A stretch of DNA of 64,000 nucleotides from CAVWGP01 sp963754645. Its GTDB lineage: Bacteria > Pseudomonadota > Alphaproteobacteria > Bin65. The stretch lies in assembly GCA_963754645.1 (NCBI GenBank), contig CAVWGP010000011.1:1364001-1428000 (forward strand), given 5' to 3'. The notes under the pieces are model-generated. The model was not told where the DNA came from. It saw only the letters and a list, made by a program, of their open reading frames with translations, and made no database searches. Shown in pieces: positions 1 to 9,743 of this stretch (positions are counted from its first letter, which is position 1; each line of letters opens with the position of its first letter). The position numbers and the translations under genes were made by a program.

Positions 1-330
1 CTGAGCTGGTCAGCCTGACGCGCAAGACACTGGGGATTGAGCCCATGTTGCGCGAAGCATTGCGGCCCCTCGTCCCCGACCTGCAAGCCGCGTGGATTTA
101 CGGTTCCGTGGCAAAACAGACCGACACGGCGCAAAGCGACATCGACGTGATGCTGGTCGGCAAGAACCTGCTGCTGGGCAAGATTGCTGGAATTGCTGGT
201 GCCGCTGGAAGCACAACTGGGGCGAAAGATCAACCCGACCTGCTACACGCCCGCCGAGTTCGAGCGCCGCCGCGCCGAGCCCGATTCGTTCGTCAATCGC
301 GTTCTGGCGCAGCCCAGCCATTCCGCTTGA
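1..330 (+). CDS. Nucleotidyltransferase-domain protein (MNT type), 5' partial, frameshifted
   Basis: The reading frame is already open at the window edge, so the N-terminus lies upstream. The visible part carries the polymerase-beta-like motif: Gly-Ser at about 102-107 followed by Asp-Ile-Asp at 138-146, the usual metal-binding pair of minimal nucleotidyltransferases. The frame breaks near 189; removing one G restores a continuous C-terminus ending at the TGA of 328-330. In known MNT/HEPN modules the nucleotidyltransferase acts as antitoxin by modifying the HEPN partner. The HEPN gene starts 13 bases downstream, so a toxin-antitoxin role is inferred from family and context. Part of the same transcription unit as the HEPN gene and hsdR. 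Confidence 0.7.
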
Positions 331-343
331 TCGGAGATGCCCG

Positions 344-774
344 TTGAGCTTGCCCGCGCTCGATAATCTGGTGCGCATCGGCCAACTCAAGGCCGAGCCG
401 CGCAACGAAGCCGAGATCCGCCGCATGCTGGCAATGGCGCGCACCCGTCTCGCGGACGCCAGATTGGCCAGCGTCTCGCCGGAAGGCCGCTTCACGAGCG
501 CTTACAACGCCGCGCACGCGGCCGCCTTGTCCGCCCTGCGATGGCATGGTTATCGCAGCGAAAACCGCTACGCCGTGTTTCAATGCCTCACGCACACGCT
601 GCATTGGCCCGCGCCCCGCTGGCGCGTGCTGGATGCGGCCCACCGGAAACGGAATCTGGCCGAATACGAAGGTAGTCTGGACGTAGAAGAATCCACCATC
701 GCGGAGCTGTGCAGTCTGGTTGCGGAGCTTGATCGCCGACGTGGCAAAGCTGGTCGAAATCGCAGGAACGATGA
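344..774 (+). CDS. HEPN-domain protein, probable partner of the upstream nucleotidyltransferase, frameshifted near its end
   Basis: A TTG start at 344 is preceded by CGGAG seven bases upstream. The product is an all-alpha protein with the pattern of HEPN-fold proteins: a Tyr-Asn-Ala-Ala-His helix, then Ala-Leu-Arg-Trp-His-Gly-Tyr-Arg, then a His-containing helix. Removing one T near 729-730 and one G near 765-766 gives a protein that stops at the TGA of 772-774 and overlaps the ATG of hsdR by four bases, the usual coupling arrangement. HEPN partners of MNT proteins are often RNases or inactive relatives; I cannot tell which from this sequence. Function as toxin is inferred from pairing. Confidence 0.6.
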
Positions 775-3114
775 ACGAAGCCGAAACCCGAGCCGAGCAC
801 ATCGATCCCGCGCTGAAGGCGGCGGGCTGGGGCGTCGTCGAGGGCAGCCGCATCCGGCGCGAGTATCCGATCACGCTGGGCCGCATCGAAGGCCACGGCC
901 GGCGCGGCAAGGCGCTCACCGCCGATTACGTGCTGGTGTATCGCAACACCAAGCTGGCCGTCATCGAGGCCAAGGCGTGGGACGAAGCAGCTGACCGAAG
1001 GCGTGGCGCAGGCCAAGAACTACGCCGGCAAGCTGGCCGTCCGCTTCACCTACGCCACCAACGGGCAGGGCATCTACGGCATCGACATGCAGACCGGCAC
1101 GGAAGGCGAAGTCGCCGCGCTATCCCGACGCCGGACGAACTCTGGGACGCTGACCTTCGCCGAAGCCGAACGCCTGGCGCGACCGCTTCGCCGCCGTGCC
1201 GTTCGAGGACAAGGGCGGCTCGCATCCCAGCCGCTACTATCAGGACATCGCCGTCGAGCGGGTGATGGAGGCCATCGCCGACGAGCCGGCAGCGCATCCT
1301 GCTGACGCTCGCCACCGGCACGGGCAAGACCTTCATCGCCTTTCAGATCGCGTGGAAGCTGTTCCACAGCCGCTGGAACCTGAGCCGCGAGCCGTCGCGC
1401 CGCCCGCGCATCCTGTTCCTCGCCGACCGCAACATCCTCGCCAACCAGGCCTACAACGCCTTCTCCGCCTTCCCCGAGGACGCGCTGGTGCGCATCGAGC
1501 CGGACGACATCCGCAAGAAGGGCAAGGTGCCGAAGAACGGCAGCCTGTTCTTCACCATCTTCCAGACCTTCATGAGCGGGCCGCCGAAGGACGGCAAGCC
1601 GTCGCCCTACTTCGGCGAGTATCCGCCGGACTTCTTCGACTTCATCGTCATCGACGAGTGCCATCGCGGCGGCGCGAACGACGAGAGCAACTGGCGCGGC
1701 ATCCTCGAATACTTCGCCCCCGCCGTGCAGCTCGGCCTGACCGCCACGCCCAAGCGCAAGGACAACGTGGACACCTACGCCTACTTCGGCGAGCCGGTCT
1801 ACATCTACTCGCTCAAGGAAGGCATCAACGACGGCTTCCTGACGCCGTTCAAGGTGAAGCAGATTTCCACGACGCTCGACGAGTATGTCTACACGCCCGA
1901 CGACAAGCTGATCGAAGGCGAGATCGAGGCCGGCAAGCGCTACACGGAAACCGACTTCAACAAGATCATCGAGATCAAGGAGCGCGAAGCGCACCGCGTG
2001 AAGATGTTCATGGAGCAGATCGACCAGAACGAGAAGACGCTGGTCTTCTGCGCCACGCAGGATCACGCGCTGGCCGTGCGCGACCTCATCAACCAGATGA
2101 AGACGAGCAACGACCCGAACTACTGCCAGCGGGTCACCGCCAACGACGGCGCGCTCGGCGAGCAGCACCTGCGCGACTTTCAGGACAACGAGAAGACCAT
2201 CCCGACGATCCTGACCACCTCGCAAAAACTCTCGACCGGCGTGGATGCCCGCAACATCCGCAACATCGTGCTGATGCGCCCGATCAACTCGATGATCGAG
2301 TTCAAGCAGATCATCGGCCGCGGCACGCGGCTCTACGACGGCAAGGACTACTTCACGATCTACGACTTCGTGAAGGCGCATCATCATTTCAGCGATCCGG
2401 AATGGGACGGCGAGCCGATGGAGCCGGAGCCGACAGGAGCCGCGAGCCTCGCGTTCCGGTGCCAGCGAGCCGCCGAGCCGCCCGGCGTGCCGCGAAGACC
2501 CGGACCGAATACACGCCAGACGCCGCAGAAGATCAAGGTGAAACTCGCCGACGGCAAGGCGCGCACCATCCAGCACATGATGTGCACGACCTTCTGGCAT
2601 CCCGACGGCACGCCGATGTCGGCGCAGCAGTTCATGGAAATGCTGTTCGGCAAGCTGCCCGAGTTCTTCAAGGACGAGGCCGAACTGCGCGCCCTCTGGA
2701 GCGCCCCGGACACGCGGCAAGAAGCTGCTTGCAGGGACTGGCCGAGAAGGGCTTCGGCCGCGAGCAACTGGCCGAGATGCAGAAGATCATCGACGCCGAG
2801 AAGAGCGACCTGTTCGACGTGCTGGCCCACGTCGCCTACGCCCTGCCGCCGCTGACCCGCGAGGAGCGGGCCGCCAAGGCCAAGGTCGTGATCATCCGCA
2901 CTTCAACACCAAGCAGCAGGTCTTCCTCGATTTCGTGCTGTCGCACTACGTGAGCGTCGGCGTGGAGGAACTCGACCAGGAGAAGCTGACGCCGCTGCTC
3001 CGGCTGAAGTACCACAACTCCATCGCCGACGCCGTGGCCGACCTCGGCAAGCCCGAGGAGATCGGCAGGGTGTTCGCCGGCTTCCAGAAGTATCTCTATC
3101 AAGAGGCGGCGTAA
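771..3114 (+). pseudogene. hsdR: Type I restriction enzyme R subunit (HsdR), multiply frameshifted
   Basis: HsdR is the ATP-driven translocase and nuclease subunit of type I restriction enzymes. In order one sees an N-terminal nuclease domain with an Ile-Glu-Ala-Lys motif (about 964-975), Walker A Ala-Thr-Gly-Thr-Gly-Lys-Thr (1311-1331), a DECH box (1653-1664), the second helicase domain ending in an Ile-Gly-Arg-Gly-Thr-Arg motif (about 2310-2330), and the conserved C-terminal helical region to the TAA at 3112-3114. About ten one-base insertions (near 989, 1120, 1125, 1147, 1173, 1286, 2716, 2735, and two near 2893-2900) break the frame; removing one base at each restores family-like protein. 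It could be a dead gene or an intact gene in poor sequence. hsdM and hsdS are not in the window. Confidence 0.85.
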
Positions 3115-3162
3115 TCCCTCTCACGCCCCGACATGCTTCGCGCGCGCCGCGCCGATGGCGCG

Positions 3163-4332
3163 CTACTCCGCGGCGGCGCTCATTTTCTTTTCGCCGAGCG
3201 GGCGCAGCTTGGGCATGATTTTTTCGGCGAACAGCTTGATGTTTTTCGCCGTGTGCTCGCGGCCGAGCGTGCCGAATTGCAGCAGCGGGATGAGGTGGTT
3301 GAAGCCGATGAGCTGCTGCGCTTCGGCCAGGCGCTGGCGCACCGTCTCGGCGCCGCCGCAGATGAACATGCCGCCCTCGATCAGCGCTTCCAGCGAAATG
3401 TCCTTGGCCATGTGCGATTTCGCCGCCAACACGCCCTTCATCGAGGCGAAGGACAGGTAGCCCGGCGGCAGCAGCATCTCCATCGGCATTTTCGAGAATT
3501 TGTTGCGGAACGCCTCGATGTGCGGGCGTGCCTCGCGCTGCGCGGCTTCGTCCGTGTCGCCGACATAGACCGGGACCGCCCAGCCGAGCTGGTCGGCGCC
3601 GGCCTCGTAGCCGTAGCGCTCGGCGGTGTCGCGGTACATTTTCAGGTAGCGCGCGACGGCGGCGGCGGGGCTGAAGGTCTGCAGGTAGGTGTAGCGCCGG
3701 CTCGGATGCGCCGCCCACTCGATGGTTTCCTTGCTGCCCTGCGACGGAATCCAGATCGGCGGGTGCGGCTGCTGGTAGGGGCGCGGCCAGACGTTGACAT
3801 ACGAAAAGTTGTAGTGCTTGCCGCTGAAGGCGAACGGGCCGGGCTCGGTCCAGGCGCGGATGATGAGGTCGTGCGCCTCGTGGAAGCGCTCGTGCGAATA
3901 GGTCGGGTTGGCGCCCATCGTGTGATACTCGCAGCCGATGCCGCGCACGAATCCGGTGATCAGGCGGCCCTTGGTGATGGTGTCGATCATCGCGTGCTCC
4001 TCGGCGAGCAGCAGCGGATTCTCGCGCAGCGGAATGGCGCTGCCCAGAATCAAAATCTTCGCCCGCGCCGTCCGCTGCGTCAGCGCCGAAGCGATCACCA
4101 CCGGTGACGGCATCATTCCGTAAGCGGTCTGGTGGTGCTCGTTGACGCCGATGCCGTCGAAGCCGAGGGCGTCGGCGGAGGCGAGCTCGTCGATGTAGCG
4201 GGTGTAAAGTTCGTGGCCCTTGTCGCGGTCGTAGTAGGTATTCGGCAGGGTGACCCAGGTCGTGGGGTGTTTCGCGGAAAAATTGAGATCGAGATCCGCA
4301 TAGGGCATGAGGTGGAAAAAATAGAACTTCAT
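3163..4332 (-). CDS. LLM-class flavin-dependent monooxygenase (luciferase-like)
   Basis: The 389-residue product starts with Met-Lys-Phe-Tyr-Phe-Phe-His-Leu and contains the family landmarks of bacterial-luciferase-like enzymes: an early Asn-Glu-His-His motif, Gly-Ser-Ala-Ile-Pro-Leu-Arg, an Arg-Leu-Ile-Thr-Gly-Phe-Val-Arg-Gly segment, and a C-terminal Gly-Gly motif. Such enzymes use reduced FMN or F420 to oxygenate small organic substrates in the cytoplasm. The ATG overlaps the stop of the upstream alpha/beta hydrolase by four bases, so the two are probably translated together and act on the same compound. The substrate cannot be read from sequence. Confidence 0.85.
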   Translation of the reverse strand: MKFYFFHLMPYADLDLNFSAKHPTTWVTLPNTYYDRDKGHELYTRYIDELASADALGFDGIGVNEHHQTAYGMMPSPVVIASALTQRTARAKILILGSAIPLRENPLLLAEEHAMIDTITKGRLITGFVRGIGCEYHTMGANPTYSHERFHEAHDLIIRAWTEPGPFAFSGKHYNFSYVNVWPRPYQQPHPPIWIPSQGSKETIEWAAHPSRRYTYLQTFSPAAAVARYLKMYRDTAERYGYEAGADQLGWAVPVYVGDTDEAAQREARPHIEAFRNKFSKMPMEMLLPPGYLSFASMKGVLAAKSHMAKDISLEALIEGGMFICGGAETVRQRLAEAQQLIGFNHLIPLLQFGTLGREHTAKNIKLFAEKIMPKLRPLGEKKMSAAAE

Positions 4333-5114
4333 CGCGTGGCTCCCTGGCAAAATCCGGCGACGGCGGCGGCGAGCGCCGCGGGTTTTTCGACATGGGGCAG
4401 GTGGCCGCACTCGGGCAGGACGGTGACGCGCGCGCCGGGAACGCGTTCGCCCCACGCCGCTGCGTAGGCGACGGGAATGAGCCGGTCCTCGCGGCCCCAG
4501 ACGATGTGCGCCGGCACGCCGATCCGATGCAACCATTTGGCGAGATGGGGATTGAACAGGCGCGGCTGCCAGGCGAGGCGCGCGGTGGCGAAGCGGTTTT
4601 TCATCTGCGTCTCCTCGTCGGCCGCGCTCGGCGCCACGGCGAGCATGTGCTCGGCCAAGGCCTGGTCGAATATCAAATTGCGGACCGCCTCCTCGGGCGA
4701 CCACATGAAAGGATCGCCCAGCGGCACGCCGGGCAGGTGCAAGCCGGCCGGCGCGATCGCCGTCAGGCTCGCCAGATCGTGCGTGCTGCGCACCGCGAGT
4801 TCGGCCGCGATCCAGCCGCCGAGCGAGGCGCCGACGAGATGCACTCGCCGCAAGCCCAGCGCCTTGATGAAGTCGAGATAGAAATAGGCGAGATCGCCCG
4901 CCGTATCGAGCCAGTCCGGCATGTCCGAGGCGCCGAAGCCGGGATGTTCGGGCACGATGAGGTCGAACCGCTCGGCGAGCTGCGCCATGAACGGCGCCCA
5001 GGTCCCCGCCCCGTTGGCGCCATGCAAATAGAGCATCGTCTCGCCCTTGCCGCCGCGCTGCAGCGCGATCTTGCAGCCGTCGACCGTCATCGTCGAGCGC
5101 ACGCCATCCGTCAT
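4329..5114 (-). CDS. Alpha/beta hydrolase
   Basis: The 261-residue product has the full alpha/beta hydrolase signature: His-Gly oxyanion strand at 31-32, nucleophile elbow Gly-Ala-Ser-Leu-Gly with Ser near 98, a Gly-Arg-Glu-Asp acid loop, and Cys-Gly-His near the C-terminus. The start is placed at 5114, where a GGA-containing stretch precedes ATG; an upstream in-frame start at 5282 would add 56 residues that look non-coding. Its stop overlaps the start of the luciferase-like monooxygenase. The pairing of a hydrolase and a flavin oxygenase suggests degradation of an ester or a ring-cleavage product, but no substrate is evident. Confidence 0.85.
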   Translation of the reverse strand: MTDGVRSTMTVDGCKIALQRGGKGETMLYLHGANGAGTWAPFMAQLAERFDLIVPEHPGFGASDMPDWLDTAGDLAYFYLDFIKALGLRRVHLVGASLGGWIAAELAVRSTHDLASLTAIAPAGLHLPGVPLGDPFMWSPEEAVRNLIFDQALAEHMLAVAPSAADEETQMKNRFATARLAWQPRLFNPHLAKWLHRIGVPAHIVWGREDRLIPVAYAAAWGERVPGARVTVLPECGHLPHVEKPAALAAAVAGFCQGATR

Positions 5115-5393
5115 CCTGCCGTCCTTCGCTTTGCGGCCGGCACTGTCGCACGCGGCCGCGAGGCGCACAACGATCGCGGACGCTTCACGCCATGCTGTTG
5201 CCGAGATTGAGCGTCTCGCACAGCGTTTGCGAAAGTACCGGGCGTGTCGCGGGAGACCGCGAGCCAACGCCGTCGCAACCACGAAGTCCTCGTCCTCGAA
5301 GGCAGCAAGCGCGGATATCCTAATTTCACAAAATCCGTAAACAACGTGCTCTTCGGCTATCCGTCCATTCCTGGCTAGAATTACGAGTTCAGG

Positions 5394-6446
5394 CTAGAAC
5401 CGAATGCGCGCGATCAGCGTCGCGTGATAGTTCACCGTGGCGCTGAAGCGGATGCTGGCCGGGCTGAGATCGGCGAGATTGGGTTTCCGGATCGAGGGCA
5501 CGCGCGAGTCGTATTCGGCGCCGCCGGCAAGCTGCAAGGCGACCGGCCCGAAATGGTGGAGCTCGATGCCACCCTCCCAGCCGCCGACAAAGGCGACTGT
5601 CTGGCGCCGGCCCGACACCGACGAGACGAAGAAGCTGCCGTCGCAGGCCGCGGCTTCGTCGATGTTGGGCGTGATGGAGAAACAATCGTCGCCGCGATAG
5701 CTCACGCGCTTGTGCGCGAAACCCGCCTGGCCGCGGGCAAAGACCGAGAGCCAGGGCGTCGCCTCATAGGCGAGGCGCAGGCCGAGATTGCCGCCGACTT
5801 CGCTCGTCCGGAGCCGCTCATTCTCCTGATTGATGAAGAACGGCGGCACCTGCGCGACGACATAGATCTGCGACCGCATCTTGTAATCGGTGACGTTTTG
5901 GCCGCCGAAGACGCCGAATGAAGGCGACGCCGTGAAGCCCCAGCCGAGACTGAAGTCGGACGCTGCCCGGAGATTGAGCCGGAACAGGTCCTGGGTCGCG
6001 CGCACCCGCACGTCCTGGATGATCGTCTGCCCGGCATTGCCGCTGAAGAAGCCGGCGAGGCTGGTCACCGCCGCGTCGTCGCGCGCGTTGGTCTGGCGCT
6101 GGCTGCCCTCGCCGGCGAGCCACCAGCCGGTGAGCTCGAGCCGCGGGTTCGCGCCGATCCAGGCCGGCAAGGCGCCGGGCGCGAAAACGTAGCCGAAACC
6201 CGCCATCGGCCCGAACGTGTCGATGCGCAACGAGAGGCGGTTGAGCGGGCTGTTGTCCGCCGGATGGAAAACCGGCGTATCGAAGCGCGGCAGGTTGTTC
6301 GACTGATAGCGGAACCCGGCCACGCCGTACCAGCCGGGCGTGTCGGCATAGAAGGCGAGGCGGGTTTCCGGCGTTTGCGCTCGCGCGATGCCGGCGACGC
6401 CGGCGAGGAGCGAGATCGTGAGGCAACTCGAAATGATTTTGCGCAC
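5394..6446 (-). CDS. Predicted outer-membrane beta-barrel protein
   Basis: No named family recognised. From the GTG at 6446 the protein begins with Arg-Lys, a hydrophobic stretch and an Ala-Arg-Ala-Gln cleavage site, a good signal peptide; AAAAGG precedes this start. An ATG at 6518 would add 24 polar residues ahead of the signal. The mature part, about 325 residues, alternates polar and aromatic residues through many short strands and ends in Arg-Ile-Arg-Phe, the terminal aromatic expected of outer-membrane barrels. It resembles cellulose-biosynthesis-type or porin-like barrels only in general style. It is transcribed alone, with no coding neighbour within 270 bases. Confidence 0.65.
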   Translation of the reverse strand: MRKIISSCLTISLLAGVAGIARAQTPETRLAFYADTPGWYGVAGFRYQSNNLPRFDTPVFHPADNSPLNRLSLRIDTFGPMAGFGYVFAPGALPAWIGANPRLELTGWWLAGEGSQRQTNARDDAAVTSLAGFFSGNAGQTIIQDVRVRATQDLFRLNLRAASDFSLGWGFTASPSFGVFGGQNVTDYKMRSQIYVVAQVPPFFINQENERLRTSEVGGNLGLRLAYEATPWLSVFARGQAGFAHKRVSYRGDDCFSITPNIDEAAACDGSFFVSSVSGRRQTVAFVGGWEGGIELHHFGPVALQLAGGAEYDSRVPSIRKPNLADLSPASIRFSATVNYHATLIARIRF

Positions 6447-7066
6447 GGCATGCCTTTTCGCGTTCGATGTTGATCGATGGTTTGACGGTGTCTTCGATTG
6501 CAACTTTAGGTTAGCCATATCTAGAGATGATTAATTTTGCGCATCCGGCCGCGCGAAATCGTTCGAATTCTTCGCGCGCCATGCCACGATCGAGCGGCGG
6601 CCGCCGGCCGCCGCATGGAGCGCGCCACTACTTTTCGTTGAGGCAAGAAAATCCGAGTTTCGTGGCCGCAACGCTTAACTTGCGGCCGCGGCACGGTAAT
6701 TGGGTATAGTGCCCTTGGAATTGCCGCGCGGCGATTTCCATCCGCCCTAAAGTGCCCGCAACACACGCCCATCATTTGACGGTTATTTGATGATTTTATG
6801 ACGATATCCGCCCACGGTTCAGGAGCTTCGTGGGCAGAAAGAAAGGCGTTTACGGGGTCATGTGTGGGCGAGCCCAGAGTTGAATCGATTTCGAGATCGG
6901 GCGCGGGCCGCCAAAAGCGAGCGCGTCCGGGACCCGCGCCCACGCGTGAAATGCATGTGTCCCAAGCCGGCCGCCTCTTCGCGCCCGGTCGTCACGCTTT
7001 CGTTCGCCGGTCTTGCGCCGTGGCGCCGGATTTCTTACTCTTACCTGTAAGAATTAGAAGTCGGGC
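6447..7066. other. Long intergenic region
   Basis: About 600 bases with no supported gene. A reading frame on the minus strand (6521-6943) has Arg/Pro-rich composition typical of non-coding GC-rich DNA. The one structure seen is an inverted repeat GGGCGCGGG (6899-6907) with CCCGCGCCC (6933-6941) around a 25-base loop. The start-proximal end carries the palindrome described separately at 7032-7053. Confidence 0.5.
7032..7053. promoter_or_regulatory. Palindrome, candidate operator of the AbrB-type gene
   Basis: TTCTTAC at 7032-7038 and GTAAGAA at 7047-7053 form perfect 7-base arms around 8 bases, ending 13 bases before the ATG at 7067. AbrB/MazE-type proteins bind DNA as dimers and often repress their own genes, so an autoregulatory operator is inferred. 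Confidence 0.5.
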
Positions 7067-7300
7067 ATGCGCATCACGTCGAAGGGCCAGGTGACGATTC
7101 CGGTCGCGATCCGCGAGAAGGCCGGGCTGCTGCCCAACACCGAAGTGGAGTTCCGGTTCGACGGCAAGACCGTGCGCATCCTGCGCGCGCGGCCGAAGGG
7201 GTGCCCGAGCCGGGGCCAGCGCTTGGTCGCGCGCCTCCGCGGCCGGGGCACGGTCCGGCTCTCGACCGACGAGATCATGAAGCTCATGCGCGGCGCTTGA
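7067..7300 (+). CDS. AbrB/MazE/SpoVT-type DNA-binding protein
   Basis: The 77-residue product opens with the swapped-hairpin AbrB motif: Met-Arg-Ile-Thr-Ser-Lys-Gly-Gln-Val-Thr-Ile-Pro, followed by Ala-Ile-Arg-Glu-Lys-Ala-Gly-Leu. The second half is Arg-rich and ends in a helix (Ser-Thr-Asp-Glu-Ile-Met-Lys-Leu-Met). Such proteins are commonly antitoxins for PIN or MazF toxins. No toxin gene follows; the next 300 bases are non-coding up to groES, so this is an orphan regulator or an antitoxin that has lost its toxin. A palindrome just upstream suggests it regulates itself. Confidence 0.85.
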   Translation: MRITSKGQVTIPVAIREKAGLLPNTEVEFRFDGKTVRILRARPKGCPSRGQRLVARLRGRGTVRLSTDEIMKLMRGA

Positions 7301-7346
7301 CGCCCCGGCATGGCGCATGAGCACGCCTGAATTGTTTCCCCTTGCA

Positions 7347-7444
7347 TATGGACCCCGGCCCGTTGGCCGGGGTGACAGGACAAGGCATGCTTGATTTGCC
7401 CGGCAAATGACACTGTCACCCGGGCCAATGGGCCGGGGTCCATA
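7347..7444. repeat. Paired palindromic repeat (TGGACCCCGGC family)
   Basis: One unit, itself a hairpin, runs from 7347 to 7377 (TGGACCCCGG ... CCGGGGTGACAG) and is repeated in inverted orientation at 7413-7444. A second pair of the same family sits at 19083-19175. This resembles REP/BIME elements and lies between the AbrB gene and groES, where the stems could also end transcription. It accounts for most of the gap 7301-7541. Confidence 0.75.
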
Positions 7445-7541
7445 CTTGGCACGCCGTATCAGTCCGCCCGTCACCCCGCAAATAAACTTCCCTCAATCCC
7501 TTGCACTGGCGCCCGCGCCATGCCATGTCCTGTTCAGGCTG

Positions 7542-7568
7542 CTAGCACTCGCCGTCAATGAGTGCCAA
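7542..7568. promoter_or_regulatory. CIRCE operator of groESL
   Basis: CTAGCACTC, 9 bases, GAGTGCCAA: 16 of 18 arm positions match the consensus TTAGCACTC-N9-GAGTGCTAA, the binding site of the heat-shock repressor HrcA. It lies 44 bases before the groES start. hrcA itself is not in the window. A sigma-32 promoter is likely but was not convincingly identified. Confidence 0.9.
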
Positions 7569-7612
7569 AGCCCATCCAAACACAAACAATTCAACCAGTT
7601 ACAGGAGAGGAC

Positions 7613-7927
7613 ATGAAATTCCGTCCATTGCATGACCGCGTCGTGGTTCGCGCCATCGAAGGCGAAACGAAAACCGCCGGGGGCATCATCATTCCGGATA
7701 CCGCCAAGGAGAAGCCGCAGGAAGGCGAAATCGTCGCCGTCGGACCCGGCGCGCGCGACGAAGGCGGCAGCCTTATTCCGATGGATCTCAAGGTCGGCGA
7801 CCGCGTGTTGTTCGGCAAGTGGTCGGGCACCGAGGTCAAGATCGACGGCGAAGAGCTGATGATCATGAAGGAAAGCGACGTCATGGGCGTCATCGAAACC
7901 AAGGCCAAGCTCAAGAAGGCCGCTTGA
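7613..7927 (+). CDS. groES: Co-chaperonin GroES
   Basis: The 104-residue product is the lid of the GroEL folding chamber in the cytoplasm. It starts Lys-Phe-Arg-Pro-Leu-His-Asp-Arg and contains the mobile loop (residues about 16-33, Glu-Thr-Lys-Thr-Ala-Gly-Gly-Ile-Ile-Ile-Pro) and the family core Val-Gly-Asp-Arg-Val-Leu-Phe-Gly-Lys. The ATG at 7613 is chosen because AGGAGAGG ends three bases upstream and the protein aligns from its first residue. groEL follows after 53 bases, so both are one operon, under the CIRCE element at 7542-7568. Confidence 0.98.
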   Translation: MKFRPLHDRVVVRAIEGETKTAGGIIIPDTAKEKPQEGEIVAVGPGARDEGGSLIPMDLKVGDRVLFGKWSGTEVKIDGEELMIMKESDVMGVIETKAKLKKAA

Positions 7928-7980
7928 ACCGCCGACGCCGGCATTCTCCCCTTTCAATTTTATAAGGACTTCAATCAACA

Positions 7981-9636
<1,656 letters not shown>

Positions 9637-9670
9637 GTCCAGCCGCGCCGCTTCGGCCTGTTACAAGTCG

Positions 9671-9703
9671 GGCCGCGTTCCTCCGGGAGCGCGGCCTTCT
9701 TGT
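9671..9703 (+). terminator. Rho-independent terminator after groEL
   Basis: GGCCGCG (9671-9677) pairs with CGCGGCC (9690-9696), followed by TTCTTGTT. It lies 35 bases past the groEL stop. Confidence 0.7.
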
Positions 9704-9743
9704 TGCCAAGCCGCGTTCCGGCGCTTACTTGTTGCCAAACGCC

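Noticed and set aside
6899..6941. Hairpin in the long intergenic gap as a small RNA or tRNA
   Set aside because: Only one 9-base stem with a 25-base loop; no cloverleaf, no T-loop sequence and no T-tract.
6521..6943. 140-residue open frame in the gap upstream of the AbrB-type gene
   Set aside because: Arg/Pro-rich with scattered Cys and no ribosome site; looks non-coding.
7501..7530. Sigma-32 promoter of groES (CTTGCACT start)
   Set aside because: The -35-like block is present but no convincing CCCCAT-type -10 at the right distance; only the CIRCE element is called.
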